From JAPPHY01 sp965247535 (lineage in GTDB: Bacteria > Chloroflexota > Dehalococcoidia > Lucifugimonadales > UBA2985), in the NCBI GenBank assembly GCA_965247535.1, contig OZ252018.1, forward strand, positions 1,302,001 to 1,366,000: 64,000 nucleotides of DNA, in the 5' to 3' direction. Under the pieces are notes generated by a model, which worked only from the letters and a program-made list of their open reading frames with translations, was not told where the DNA came from and did not search any database. The translations under genes were made by a program, and so were the position numbers. This document shows positions 25,344 through 34,260 of this stretch, one piece after another (the stretch's first letter is position 1; the number at the start of each line of letters is the position of its first letter).

Positions 25344-26264
25344 GTGAGGGACACCGTAACGTCATTCCTGGACTACCTCACGTCCGAGCGAGGGCTGTCC
25401 GGCAACACGGTCGCAGCGTATGGCAACGACCTGGTCCAGCTCGTGGAGTTCCTGGAGGAAACGGCTGGGTTGCCGGCTGCGAATGCAGACTGGGACGCGG
25501 TCGACCAGCAGGTGCTGACCCGCTACGTTATCGAGCTGCAGGACCGCGGCTACTCCCCCACCACGCGCGCAAGGAAGATTGCCGCGGTCAAGTCATTCTT
25601 CAACTTTCTGATCGAGGAGGGGCTGGTGTGGGAAGACCCCACCGAGGCCATATCGTCTCCGAAGATAGGCCGCTCACTGCCCAAGTCGCTCAGCGAGGAA
25701 GAGATGGGCAAGCTGCTGGAGGCGGCCGCAACCGGCGGCTCCGCCGAGTCGCGCCGCGACGCCGCAATGATCGAGCTCATGTACGCTACCGGCATGCGCG
25801 TCAGCGAGCTGGTGGGCTTGTCCATCGACGACCTGAACCTCAGGGAGAAGTTCGTGCGCTGCATGGGAAAGGGCTCCAAGGAGCGCCTCATCAGCCTGCA
25901 CGACGAGGCCGCCCTTGTGGTGGAGGACTACCTGAAGCACATCCGGCCCCGGTTCCTGGAAAACCGCCGCAACCTTGAAGAGCGCGAGGACGCCCTCTTC
26001 CTGAACCGCCGCGGAGAGCGTCTCACCCGGCAGGGGTTCTGGCTAGCGCTGAAGGAGTGCGGCCGGAGAGCCGACATCACGACGCCCATCACGCCTCACA
26101 CACTCCGGCACACGTTTGCCACGCACATGCTCCGCGGCGGTGCACCGATCAGATACCTGCAGGAGCTGCTGGGCCACGCCAGCATCACAACAACGCAGGT
26201 CTACACCCATCTGGCACAGGAGCACGTTCACGAGGAGTACGACCGGGCCCATCCCAGGGCATAA
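25344..26264 (+). CDS. Tyrosine recombinase XerC/XerD
   Basis: 306 residues from the GTG at 25344, with GGAGG 6 bases upstream. Resolves chromosome dimers at dif. The SAM-like N-terminal domain (about 1-90) is followed by the catalytic domain with R in YATGMRVSEL, K in GKGSKER, HTLRHTFATH, then LGHASITTTQVYTH with the nucleophilic Tyr (about 287). No integron or phage context is present, so a housekeeping Xer is likely; C versus D is not decided. A perfect inverted repeat follows the stop. Confidence 0.9.
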   Translation: MRDTVTSFLDYLTSERGLSGNTVAAYGNDLVQLVEFLEETAGLPAANADWDAVDQQVLTRYVIELQDRGYSPTTRARKIAAVKSFFNFLIEEGLVWEDPTEAISSPKIGRSLPKSLSEEEMGKLLEAAATGGSAESRRDAAMIELMYATGMRVSELVGLSIDDLNLREKFVRCMGKGSKERLISLHDEAALVVEDYLKHIRPRFLENRRNLEEREDALFLNRRGERLTRQGFWLALKECGRRADITTPITPHTLRHTFATHMLRGGAPIRYLQELLGHASITTTQVYTHLAQEHVHEEYDRAHPRA

Positions 26265-26266
26265 GC

Positions 26267-26303
26267 GCTCTCCAACGCAGATCGCGGTCGTCAGTTGGAG
26301 AGC
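26267..26303 (+). terminator. Inverted repeat after the Xer gene, probable terminator
   Basis: GCTCTCCAAC pairs perfectly with GTTGGAGAGC (10 bp, 17-base loop) directly after the stop codon. No T-run follows, so it may be a 3'-end stabiliser rather than an intrinsic terminator. Confidence 0.5.
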
Positions 26304-26400
26304 CGTAGGCGCAGGCGGCCGCTTCTAATCTGCTCAAACTGGAATAGATTCCCCCTTCCATCAAGCTGCGATGAGCTTTATGCTATTGAGGTACAGGGAC

Positions 26401-26416
26401 AGCCCCGCGGGGCTAT
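26401..26416. repeat. GC-rich palindrome AGCCCCGCGGGGCT
   Basis: A 14-base perfect palindrome in the leader of the gene at 26434, just before its CAGGAGG ribosome site. It could be an operator or a hairpin near the ribosome site. Confidence 0.3.
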
Positions 26417-26433
26417 GAACAGGAGGCCATCCG

Positions 26434-26787
26434 ATGCCTAGGAAGTCACGACGAGTGGCGGCCAAGCAGGCTGAGCTGGGACAGAAGAAGCGAAGAGCAT
26501 CGAAGCATCACGCTGGCGTAGAGGCGAGCCTGCCGGCCGCCAGGGAAGGCGCCCCAGTCGGGGCCGCGGCCTCCTCCACGGCCACGGCAACACGTCAGGA
26601 GACCGCTGCTCCCGCCGTATCGGCCGGGACCGCGGAGGCGGCAAGGCCGGTGCCTTCGGCAAGGCAGGCACCCTCTGCAGCGGCACTCACTCACAATCCT
26701 TACGTTTGGCCTGAGATGAAACGCATAGGGATCATCACGGGCCTGATCGTGGTGATTCTGGGCGTGCTCACCGCGGTGCTGGGTTAG
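26434..26787 (+). CDS. Basic/Ala-rich protein with C-terminal membrane anchor
   Basis: 117 residues, family not recognised. A Lys/Arg-rich start (MPRKSRRVAAKQAELGQKKR) is followed by a low-complexity Ala/Thr/Pro linker. One hydrophobic segment lies at the very C-terminus (IGIITGLIVVILGVLTAVLG). This is a tail-anchored design with the basic end likely in the cytoplasm. AGGAGG precedes the ATG. It may be co-transcribed with the next gene. Confidence 0.7.
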   Translation: MPRKSRRVAAKQAELGQKKRRASKHHAGVEASLPAAREGAPVGAAASSTATATRQETAAPAVSAGTAEAARPVPSARQAPSAAALTHNPYVWPEMKRIGIITGLIVVILGVLTAVLG

Positions 26788-26819
26788 ATCGCGGGCGGTT
26801 CTGTAGGAGATCCGGACAT

Positions 26820-27206
26820 ATGGATTCCGCTCTTTCAATCTTCCAGCTAGTGGCGGGCATGTTGCTCGCCACATCGGCCTTTTGGTTTGTGCAGCCTTAT
26901 TTCCTGCGGCCCGAGGACTTTTTTCTGAAGAGGCTCAGGCCGGAGAGAGAACGCAAGATTGTGCATGCTCAGCTTCTTCTTAGGGCCTACCTCGGAGCTG
27001 GGCTGTTGACGACCAGCCTTTGGATGTTCGGCATGTTACTGGTGCTCGGCCACATGACCGGCACGTCCCCAGTGACGTTTCTTGTGGGGATTCCCGTTAC
27101 GCTAGTGACAAGTCTGCTGGTGGGGAGCTTGGGTTATCTCCACCTCAGGCGCAGATACGGAAGACAGGCCCCAGGTGCGGGCTATTTCACCATGCGGAAG
27201 CCGTGA
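26820..27206 (+). CDS. Small membrane protein, unknown function
   Basis: 128 residues with hydrophobic segments at about 5-25, 60-80 and 88-108 and a basic loop KRLRPERERK. Not recognised as a family. It starts 32 bases after the previous gene, with AGGAG about 12 bases before the ATG. Confidence 0.65.
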   Translation: MDSALSIFQLVAGMLLATSAFWFVQPYFLRPEDFFLKRLRPERERKIVHAQLLLRAYLGAGLLTTSLWMFGMLLVLGHMTGTSPVTFLVGIPVTLVTSLLVGSLGYLHLRRRYGRQAPGAGYFTMRKP

Positions 27207-27303
27207 GCCGCAGACCAGTGGCTACGATGAGAATCGTACCGCGCATCAGCGCGCGCCTGTGCCTGCGAATCGCGGCGCCCTGAAGCACAGCCTCCTGAAG
27301 CGC

Positions 27304-27765
27304 ATGCAGCACAGGATCAGAGGCGCGGCCCTTCTTGTCCAGGACGACCGGCTACTTCTCACAAAGTCCCGTGACCACCTAACGAGCGAATTCTTCTGGG
27401 TACCCCCTGGCGGAGGCGTGGAAGGAGACGAGTCCATCTTCGAGTGCGCCAGGCGTGAGACCTTCGAGGAAGCCGGAATCCTCGTTGAGTTCGACAGGAT
27501 AGTCTACCTGAGGCAGTTCATCGATGAGCGCCTCGACACCCACCACTTCGAGGTGTTCATCCTGTGCAGCTCGTTCTCCGGAGAGCTGACGACGGAGAAC
27601 AACGACGGTCAACCCGACGTGTACGACGTTCTGGAAGCAAGGTTTCTATCCAGGCAGGAAATGAGGGACGTCACGGTATACCCGGAGATCCTGAAGGACG
27701 CGTTCTGGGACGATCTGGAGAGAGGCTCGCGCGCGATCAGACACCTGGGTATGCAGCGCGGCTAG
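27304..27765 (+). CDS. Nudix hydrolase
   Basis: 153 residues from the ATG at 27304; upstream in-frame starts overlap the previous gene and add unrelated sequence. The Nudix box is complete: GGGVEGDESIFECARRETFE followed by EAG (GX5EX7REUXEEXGU). It hydrolyses a nucleoside diphosphate linked to an unknown moiety. The substrate is not inferable. Confidence 0.88.
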   Translation: MQHRIRGAALLVQDDRLLLTKSRDHLTSEFFWVPPGGGVEGDESIFECARRETFEEAGILVEFDRIVYLRQFIDERLDTHHFEVFILCSSFSGELTTENNDGQPDVYDVLEARFLSRQEMRDVTVYPEILKDAFWDDLERGSRAIRHLGMQRG

Positions 27766-27793
27766 TTCCCGGCGGGTGCCGGGGTCGGGATAT

Positions 27794-28699
27794 CTAGCGG
27801 AGAGCCCTGGGCAGCAGGAAGCTGACGTTCTCCTCCATCGCTTCCACGTGGCGAACAGCGTCCGGCTTGAGGTACTCCACCACCCTGTCCACAAGCAACT
27901 CCGGCGTCGACGCGCCCGATGTTATGCCCACACTCTGCGCACCCACCAGCCACGCGTCGTCGATCTCTTCCGGGCCGTTCACCAGGTAGGCGGGCACCCC
28001 CTTGGCCTCGGCGACCTCCCGGAGCCTGTTGCAGTTGGACGAGTTCTGGGCGCCGATTACCAGCACAACGTCAACCTGCGACGTGATGCTCTTCACAGCC
28101 TCCTGCCGGTTGGAGGTGGCGTAGCAGATGTCGTTGCGGGTCAGCAGGCTGGGGAAGCGCTCCATGAGCACGCTGACAACCTCCGCAGTGTCGTCGACGC
28201 TCAGCGTCGTCTGTGTCAGGGCCACGACTTTGTCGGGGTCTGGCACCTCGACGTTGCGCGCGTCCTCCGCGTCCTGCACCAGCACGCTGACGTCAGGCAC
28301 CTCCCCCATCGTGCCGACGACCTCGTCGTGGAGGGTGTGGCCTATCAGGAGGATGGTGTAGCCTTCACGGGCGTACTTCAGCGCCTCAAGGTGGACCTTG
28401 GTTACGAGCGGGCACGTGGCGTCCACCACCTGCAGGCCGCGCTCGCCGCTGTGCTGCCACACGGCCGGGGCCACGCCGTGTGCGCTGAAGACCACCCTCG
28501 CGCCCTCCGGCACCTCGTCGAGTTCATCGACAAAGACCGCGCCCTTGCCTCTCAGATCGCTGACAACGAACGGATTGTGAACGATCTCCTTGCGAACGTA
28601 GACGGGAGGGCCGTATCGCTGCAGGCACAGATCAACCACATCTATTGCCCGCACGACGCCGGCGCAGAACCCCCTGGGCGCTGAGAGCACTACCTCCAT
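27794..28699 (-). CDS. ispH: 4-hydroxy-3-methylbut-2-enyl diphosphate reductase
   Basis: 301 residues from the ATG at 28699, which has AGGAGG 5 bases upstream. Last enzyme of the MEP isoprenoid pathway, [4Fe-4S]. The three cluster cysteines are seen in RGFCAGV (about 12), DATCPLV (about 95) and NDICYATSNRQ (about 195). A longer frame to 28747 would run through the promoter at 28719-28747. Confidence 0.94.
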   Translation of the reverse strand: MEVVLSAPRGFCAGVVRAIDVVDLCLQRYGPPVYVRKEIVHNPFVVSDLRGKGAVFVDELDEVPEGARVVFSAHGVAPAVWQHSGERGLQVVDATCPLVTKVHLEALKYAREGYTILLIGHTLHDEVVGTMGEVPDVSVLVQDAEDARNVEVPDPDKVVALTQTTLSVDDTAEVVSVLMERFPSLLTRNDICYATSNRQEAVKSITSQVDVVLVIGAQNSSNCNRLREVAEAKGVPAYLVNGPEEIDDAWLVGAQSVGITSGASTPELLVDRVVEYLKPDAVRHVEAMEENVSFLLPRALR

Positions 28700-28718
28700 G
28701 CATGCCTCCTGTGCGGCA

Positions 28719-28747
28719 ATTGTAGCCGAGCCTATCAGGAGATTCAA
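28719..28747 (-). promoter_or_regulatory. ispH promoter
   Basis: TTGAAT (28747-28742), 17 bases, TACAAT (28724-28719). It is divergent from the uvrC promoter. Confidence 0.65.
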
Positions 28748-28784
28748 GGCGGTGGGACGGCTTCAAATGACGCGCAACCTGGGC

Positions 28785-28795
28785 TGTGCTAGAAT
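28785..28795 (+). promoter_or_regulatory. Extended -10 of uvrC (leaderless start)
   Basis: TGTGCTAGAAT, with 6 bases (TCAGGC) between the hexamer and the uvrC ATG at 28802. Confidence 0.6.
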
Positions 28796-28801
28796 TCAGG
28801 C

Positions 28802-30667
28802 ATGCCAAGCGCCGCAATCGTAAAGCAGCTCAGGGCCGCCCCGCTGCAGCCCGGCGTGTACCTGCTCAAGGACGCCCAGGGCCAGGTGCTCTATGTCGGA
28901 AAGGCGGCCAGCCTGCGGCACCGGCTCCAGTCGTATTTCGGATCGCCTCTGAACCTGGAGCCGAAGATACGCAAACTGGTCGCGGGAGTTGCCGACTTCG
29001 AGTTCATCGTCACGGAGTCCGAGGCCGAGGCCCTCATCCTCGAGAACACGTTTATCAAGACCCGGCGCCCCAAGTACAACGCCCGGCTCAAGGACGACAA
29101 GACCTATCCCTACCTCAAGATTGGCCTCAACGAGGACTTTCCGCAGGTCTACGTAACCCGCCGAGTCACCAACGACGGTGCCCGCTACTTCGGCCCGTAC
29201 GCCAGCGCAGGCTCAGTCCGCAAGACAATGGCGCTGCTCAAGAAGTTGTTCCCCTACCGCTCGTGCACAAGGGAGATTCGCGGCGATGACCCGCGTCCGT
29301 GCCTTGAGTACTACATCAACCGCTGCGTTGCTCCCTGCATAGGCGCGGCGAGCAGAGAGGAGTACCGCAAGGTCATCGACCAGGTAGTGCTGTTCATGGA
29401 GGGCCGCACGGAGTCCGTGGTCAGGGACCTGCGCGACAAGATGGAGACGGCCGCCGAGGCGTGGGAGTTCGAGAGAGCCTCCCGGCTCAGGGACCAGCTT
29501 CGAGCGATCGAGCGAGTCACCGAGGGCCAGAAGGTTGTCTCCTTGAGCGGCGAGGACCAGGATGTCATCGCAATGGCCCGCGGCGGCGATGAGGCGTGGG
29601 TCGAGGTGTTCTTCGTTCGCGGCGGCAAGCTCATCGGACGCGAGCACTTCGTGATGGACGGCGTTCAGGACGACGCGCCCGAGCGAGTCATGGCGGAATT
29701 CGTGAAACAGTACTACGACCGGGCTCCGCATGTGCCTCCGAGGCTGCTGCTCCAGTTCACCCCAGAGGACGCGGACCTGATCCGGGCCTGGCTGGAACAG
29801 AAGCGAGGCCGGAAGGTCGAGCTGCGGGCGCCACAGCGCGGCGAGAAGCGCAGGCTGGTGGAGATGGTGGCGGAGAACGCCGGCCAGCGCATGGAGCAGT
29901 TCAAGGTGAAGTGGCTCGCCGACGAGGACGCGCTGGAGTTGGCGATGGAGGAGCTGCAGGAGGGCATCAACCTGCCGCGCCTTCCGCGTCGCATGGAGTG
30001 CTACGACATCTCCAACATACAGGGAACAACGCCCGTCGGCAGCATGGTGGTCTTCGAGAACGGCCAAGCCAAGTCGTCTCACTACCGCCGGTTCAAGATC
30101 AAGAGCGTGGCCGGCATCGACGACTACGCGATGATGCAGGAGATGCTGAGACGCCGGTTCCAACGCCTCGGGCAGTCCGCGCCGCAGGCGGATGACGAAG
30201 CTCCGCCCGACGACCGCGCCGGGCAGGGTCGCTCCTGGGGCATTGTGCCTGACCTAGTGCTCATCGACGGGGGCAAGGGACACCTGAACGCGGCCGTGGA
30301 GGTCTTCCTGGAGCTCGGCATCGACGACGTTCCCCTTGCGAGCCTGGCCAAGGAGCGCGAGGAGATCTTCGTGCGAGACACCCAGGAGTCGATCATGCTG
30401 CCGCGCAGCTCACCGGCGCTCTTCCTTGTGCAGCGTCTGCGTGACGAAGCACACCGTTTCGCCGTCACCTACCACCAGCGGAGCCGCACGCGCAAGGGGC
30501 TGCGCTCCGCCATGGACGTTGTGCCTGGCATCGGCCCCAAGCGCCGGAGGATGCTGCTGAGGCGGTTCGGGTCGGTGAAGGGCGTCAAGGATGCGTCCAC
30601 GGATGAGCTGGCGGCGGTGCCGGGCATGACCCGAACGCTAGCGGAGCGCATCAAGGACTACCTGTGA
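28802..30667 (+). CDS. uvrC: Excinuclease ABC subunit C
   Basis: 621 residues. Makes both incisions in nucleotide excision repair. The GIY-YIG domain has PGVYLLKDAQGQVLYVGKA (about 18-36). Then come a UVR motif region near 210, the RNase H-like 5' nuclease with YDISNIQGT (about 402), and C-terminal helix-hairpin-helix repeats (PGIGPKRR, PGMTRTLAERI). Full length. No ribosome site precedes the ATG, consistent with a leaderless mRNA. Confidence 0.95.
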   Translation: MPSAAIVKQLRAAPLQPGVYLLKDAQGQVLYVGKAASLRHRLQSYFGSPLNLEPKIRKLVAGVADFEFIVTESEAEALILENTFIKTRRPKYNARLKDDKTYPYLKIGLNEDFPQVYVTRRVTNDGARYFGPYASAGSVRKTMALLKKLFPYRSCTREIRGDDPRPCLEYYINRCVAPCIGAASREEYRKVIDQVVLFMEGRTESVVRDLRDKMETAAEAWEFERASRLRDQLRAIERVTEGQKVVSLSGEDQDVIAMARGGDEAWVEVFFVRGGKLIGREHFVMDGVQDDAPERVMAEFVKQYYDRAPHVPPRLLLQFTPEDADLIRAWLEQKRGRKVELRAPQRGEKRRLVEMVAENAGQRMEQFKVKWLADEDALELAMEELQEGINLPRLPRRMECYDISNIQGTTPVGSMVVFENGQAKSSHYRRFKIKSVAGIDDYAMMQEMLRRRFQRLGQSAPQADDEAPPDDRAGQGRSWGIVPDLVLIDGGKGHLNAAVEVFLELGIDDVPLASLAKEREEIFVRDTQESIMLPRSSPALFLVQRLRDEAHRFAVTYHQRSRTRKGLRSAMDVVPGIGPKRRRMLLRRFGSVKGVKDASTDELAAVPGMTRTLAERIKDYL

Positions 30668-30677
30668 GGTCGCGGGG

Positions 30678-31055
30678 ATGACCTATGTCCTGGAGAACCT
30701 CGGCCTGAAGTACGCTTTCATCGGCTGCTGCGTGGCCGTGCTGTGCCTGATCATACCGCTCGTGCACTTCGTATCCGGTCCGCTTTCGCCGCTTATCGGC
30801 GGGTGGGTTGCCGGCTCCATGGCCAGGGCGGGGACGCTCCGGGCCGTCTGGATAGGAGTGCTCATGTCCGCGTTGCTGGCCGGGGCCATGATGGCGCTGC
30901 TGCCCGTGCTGAGCTCGCTCCTGCCGGGGATTGAGTTCCCGCAGGTGACCGATGGCGGCTTTGTTCTCTTCCTGTTCGCGGGTGTCCTGGCTATCGCCGT
31001 CGCGCTTGCGTCAGTGGGCGCCGCGATTGGCGGTAGCATGGCTCGCAGGAAGTAG
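30678..31055 (+). CDS. Small polytopic membrane protein
   Basis: 125 residues with about four hydrophobic segments (12-32, 34-52, 58-82, 95-120) rich in Gly and Ala, ending in ARRK. Similar small membrane proteins are common in this phylum but no family name can be given. It starts 10 bases after uvrC and is probably co-transcribed. Confidence 0.65.
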   Translation: MTYVLENLGLKYAFIGCCVAVLCLIIPLVHFVSGPLSPLIGGWVAGSMARAGTLRAVWIGVLMSALLAGAMMALLPVLSSLLPGIEFPQVTDGGFVLFLFAGVLAIAVALASVGAAIGGSMARRK

Positions 31056-31062
31056 CGCGGGC

Positions 31063-31434
31063 CTAGTGCGACTCCATACCCGTACCCGCCATTCGCTGCA
31101 TCTCCGCCTCCTCCAGCAAGCGACCTAGAAGTACGCGCGCCTCGCGCAAGCGCAGGTCTAGCGCGGAGATGCCTACGGCGCGCCACAGCGTGCCCGACGA
31201 CACTTGAACCGTAACGCCCTCGCCTACCGGAGGCAGGTCCACGCCCAGAGCTTGGGCCACGAACGCGGCCGTCCACGTCCCCACCCTGTCCGCTCCGCAG
31301 CGCGCAATGGCCCGGCGCTTGTGCAGCAACGTCGAGCAGGTCTTCCACCTGCGAAGAGTCACCTCAACCCGCGCGGACGGAGAGGCCAGAAGCCGGTCGG
31401 CGTAGTCCTGCGCCCTTCTTCGGCTCACCGCCAT
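31063..31434 (-). CDS. Hypothetical protein in the sulfate-assimilation operon
   Basis: 123 residues, soluble, helix-rich and basic at the N-terminus (MAVSRRRAQDYADRLL). No family recognised. The ATG has GGAGG 7 bases upstream and lies 21 bases after sat on the same strand, so it is likely the last gene of the tauE-cysH-sat operon. A link to sulfur metabolism is inferred from position only. Confidence 0.55.
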   Translation of the reverse strand: MAVSRRRAQDYADRLLASPSARVEVTLRRWKTCSTLLHKRRAIARCGADRVGTWTAAFVAQALGVDLPPVGEGVTVQVSSGTLWRAVGISALDLRLREARVLLGRLLEEAEMQRMAGTGMESH

Positions 31435-31455
31435 CGGGCTGCCTCCAGAGATTCG

Positions 31456-32622
31456 CTAGCCCGGCCTGGCCGCCGCCATGGATTCCATGAGCACTCGTGC
31501 CACCTCGGGGCGGGTGAACTCATCGGGAGGCATCTCACCCTGCGCCAGCATGGCCCGTACCTGCGTACCGCTCAGGTTGACGCGGTGCTCCGGGCCGTGC
31601 GGGCACGTCTTTTCGGTGCCCATGCCCTGGCAACGGCGGCAGAAGAACGAGTTTTCGAAGAAGAGGGGCGTGATACCCAGGCTGTTCGGCGGGAACTCCC
31701 GGAATATGTGCTGAGCGTCGTAGGGGCCGTAGTAGTTGCCAACGCCGGCGTGGTCTCGCCCCACGATGAAGTGGGTGCAGCCGTAGTTCTTGCGGACCAG
31801 AGCGTGGAATATGGCCTCGCGCGGACCGGCGTATCGCATGAACGCAGGCAGCACGGTGAGCAGCACGCGGTCGCTGGGATAGTAGTTGTCCAGCAGGGCC
31901 CGGTAGCAGCGCATGCGCACCGGCGCGGGGATGTCGTCCCCCTTGGTCTCGCCCACCAGCGGATGCAGCATCAGACCGTCCACGGCCTCCAGGGCGCACT
32001 TCTGGATGTACTCGTGGGCACGGTGCACGGGGTTGCGCGTTTGGAAACCCACGACGGTGTTCCAGCCCAGACCCTCGATGGCCTCACGCGTCTCCGCAGG
32101 CGTACGATAGTGAGGCCCCACGCCTTCCTCCAGGTTGGGGCGGCCTGGCAGCATGGTGACCTTACCCCCCAGGAGGACGTCGCCTTCCTGGTACATGTTG
32201 GCCACGCCCGGATGCTGCTCGTCGGTGGTCCGGAAGACCTCCTGGGCCTCCTCCCCCCTGTCGCGGCGGTACTTGCCCTCCAGTGAGAGGACGCCCACTA
32301 CCTCGCCGCCCTCCGTCGTCAGCGAAACGCGCTTGCCTTCCCTGAGGTCGGTCGCGCGCAGGGAGTCCACGCCCAGCGTGATGGGCAGCGACCAAGGCTG
32401 GCCGTCCGCCAATCGCATAGTCCTGACCACGGAGTTGTAGTCCTCGTGCCCCATGAAGCCCGTCAGGGGGCTGAACGCCCCCTGGGCAATCATGTGAGCG
32501 TCCGATAGCTGCCGCGGGTTGAGTGACAAACTGGGCAGTGAACCGGCCTCCTCGCGGATGGCCTGGGCCTGCTCAGCGTTAGCGTAGCCCCCTATGAGTG
32601 TGCCACCGTGCGGCGCAATCAA
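31456..32622 (-). CDS. sat: Sulfate adenylyltransferase (ATP sulfurylase)
   Basis: 388 residues. Converts sulfate and ATP to APS. The monofunctional Sat fold shows QTRNPVHRAHE (about 194), GRDHAG (about 287) and a zinc-type FCRRCQGMGTEKTCPH near 330. Start: the TTG at 32622 overlaps the cysH stop (TTGA) and has GGAG upstream. The in-frame ATG at 32769 would sit inside cysH and is rejected. It is translationally coupled to the APS reductase that uses its product. Confidence 0.93.
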   Translation of the reverse strand: MIAPHGGTLIGGYANAEQAQAIREEAGSLPSLSLNPRQLSDAHMIAQGAFSPLTGFMGHEDYNSVVRTMRLADGQPWSLPITLGVDSLRATDLREGKRVSLTTEGGEVVGVLSLEGKYRRDRGEEAQEVFRTTDEQHPGVANMYQEGDVLLGGKVTMLPGRPNLEEGVGPHYRTPAETREAIEGLGWNTVVGFQTRNPVHRAHEYIQKCALEAVDGLMLHPLVGETKGDDIPAPVRMRCYRALLDNYYPSDRVLLTVLPAFMRYAGPREAIFHALVRKNYGCTHFIVGRDHAGVGNYYGPYDAQHIFREFPPNSLGITPLFFENSFFCRRCQGMGTEKTCPHGPEHRVNLSGTQVRAMLAQGEMPPDEFTRPEVARVLMESMAAARPG

Positions 32623-33395
32623 CGTTCTCTCTCCGCTGCGGCCTTGATGCTGTCCAGGGATTCGATGACGTGCAGGCCGCACTCCTTGGAGTTCGGGTCG
32701 CTCTCCCACCACCAGCGGCCGGCGCGCGGGTCCTCGTCGGGGCTGACGGGGCGCGTGCAGGGAGCGCATCCAATGCTCGGAAAGCCGTTGTCGTGGAGCT
32801 CGTTGTAGGGCACCTTGTTATCGTGGATGTAGGCCCATACCCTGTCCGAAGACCACTCCGCCAGCGGATTGATCTTGATGCGGTTGCCGTGTGCTGCGTC
32901 AAGCTCTACCTTGCCGATGGCCACGCGGGTCACGGCCTGGTCACGGCGAAGACCGCTGACCCAGGCGTCCACGGTGTCCAGCGCACGCCCCAGCGGCTCC
33001 ATCTTGCGGATGCCGCAGCACAGCTTGCGGAACTCCTCGGCCTTGTAGAACAGGTTGAAGCCGTTCTCCTTGACCATGTCCGCCACCTGCACCATGTCGG
33101 GGTAGTACGTCTCCACGTCCATGTTGTATCGCATGCGCACCTGGTCCATCACCGTGTAGGTCTCCGTGTGCAGGCGAAGCGTCTCCAGGGTGAACACGCG
33201 GGCGCTTGGGTCGATGCGCCACATCATGTCGATCAGCGCCACGTCCTCCGCGCCGAAGCTCGACGAAAGAGCTAGCCGCGGGTGGAAGGTCTCTAGCGCC
33301 CACTCCAGCACCGCCTCCGGAGACTTGCCCTCGAACTCCCTGTTCTTCTCCTCAATCTCCTCTTGCGACAGCAAGGGTTCCATCTGCTCCAACAT
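32619..33395 (-). CDS. cysH: APS reductase (thioredoxin-dependent, [4Fe-4S])
   Basis: 258 residues. Reduces adenylyl sulfate to sulfite. The PP-loop-like SSSFGAEDV lies near 44. The paired cysteines KLCCGIRKMEPL (about 125) and GCAPCTRP (about 208) bind a [4Fe-4S] cluster, marking the APS-using bacterial type rather than the PAPS-using type. The C-terminal catalytic Cys is in KECGLH. It sits between the transporter-like gene and sat in one operon. Confidence 0.94.
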   Translation of the reverse strand: MLEQMEPLLSQEEIEEKNREFEGKSPEAVLEWALETFHPRLALSSSFGAEDVALIDMMWRIDPSARVFTLETLRLHTETYTVMDQVRMRYNMDVETYYPDMVQVADMVKENGFNLFYKAEEFRKLCCGIRKMEPLGRALDTVDAWVSGLRRDQAVTRVAIGKVELDAAHGNRIKINPLAEWSSDRVWAYIHDNKVPYNELHDNGFPSIGCAPCTRPVSPDEDPRAGRWWWESDPNSKECGLHVIESLDSIKAAAERER

Positions 33396-33433
33396 CTCTC
33401 TTCCTCCTTGAGTGCCTCTGCTTGGTCCTTCAG

Positions 33434-34216
33434 TTACAGCAGCTTGAGCCCTACGCTCATCAGGGCGATGGCGACCGCTGCTCTCAGACCTCTCTCCGGA
33501 ATGCGTACCGTCATTCGGCTGCCAACGATAACGCCCGGCACTGATCCTATCAGAATGTTCGCGGCAAGCGCCAGGTCAACGTTGCCGAACCCCAGGTGCA
33601 GCAGCCCAGCTCCCGCGGTCAACAGGGCCGAGTGCGCGACGTCCGTTCCCACTATATGCCGCATGGACATCCTTAGCAAGGCGACCATCATGACAATGAA
33701 CAGGGTGCCGCTTCCCACGGACGTCAGTCCCACCAGCAGGCCCAGCAACGCTCCGACCGCGCTCAGCATCAGGAACTTGCCGCCCCTGGGCGCTTCGTCT
33801 TCCCAAGGCTGTGCTCGCTTCCAGAGCCACCTGCTCATGAACAGCCGTATGAATAGCGCCACGCCCGCAAGCGTGAGCACCGCTCCCAGCATCCGTGTGA
33901 GGAACACGTCCGCCGAGATTCCGAAGCTGTCCTCCATCACGCGCAGGAGCACCACGCCCGCCATGGCTCCCGGCAGGCTGCCCGCGATCAGGGGTAGCAC
34001 CACTCGATAGTTCACGCTGCCCTGTTTGTGGTGCTGCCACGCTCCGAACGACTTGGTGAACATCATCTGGAACAGGTCCGTGCCCACGGCAACCGTGGGA
34101 CGGACTCCGATGAAGATGAGGAACGGGGTCATCAGGGCGCCTCCGCCCATTCCCGTGAGACCGACCAGCAGGCCCATCAGCAGGCCGGCTGATATGATTA
34201 GCGGTTGTAGCTCCAT
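33434..34216 (-). CDS. TauE/SafE-family sulfur-anion transporter
   Basis: 260 residues, about seven to eight hydrophobic segments, typical TauE/SafE start (GLLMGLLVGLTGMGGGALMTPFLI). Family members move sulfite, sulfoacetate or similar anions. As the first structural gene before APS reductase and ATP sulfurylase, sulfate or sulfite transport is the likely role. It lies immediately downstream of the Cys-codon leader and terminator, so it is the first gene subject to the predicted attenuation. The ATG at 34216 has only a weak AGAGG site. Confidence 0.88.
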   Translation of the reverse strand: MELQPLIISAGLLMGLLVGLTGMGGGALMTPFLIFIGVRPTVAVGTDLFQMMFTKSFGAWQHHKQGSVNYRVVLPLIAGSLPGAMAGVVLLRVMEDSFGISADVFLTRMLGAVLTLAGVALFIRLFMSRWLWKRAQPWEDEAPRGGKFLMLSAVGALLGLLVGLTSVGSGTLFIVMMVALLRMSMRHIVGTDVAHSALLTAGAGLLHLGFGNVDLALAANILIGSVPGVIVGSRMTVRIPERGLRAAVAIALMSVGLKLL

Positions 34217-34260
34217 GTAGTGTCCGTTTTACCTCTGATTCCCTGTTTAGTGGGCAAACA

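Noticed and set aside
32623..32769. Extension of sat to the ATG at 32769
   Set aside because: It lies wholly inside cysH in another frame; the TTG overlapping the cysH stop has a ribosome site.
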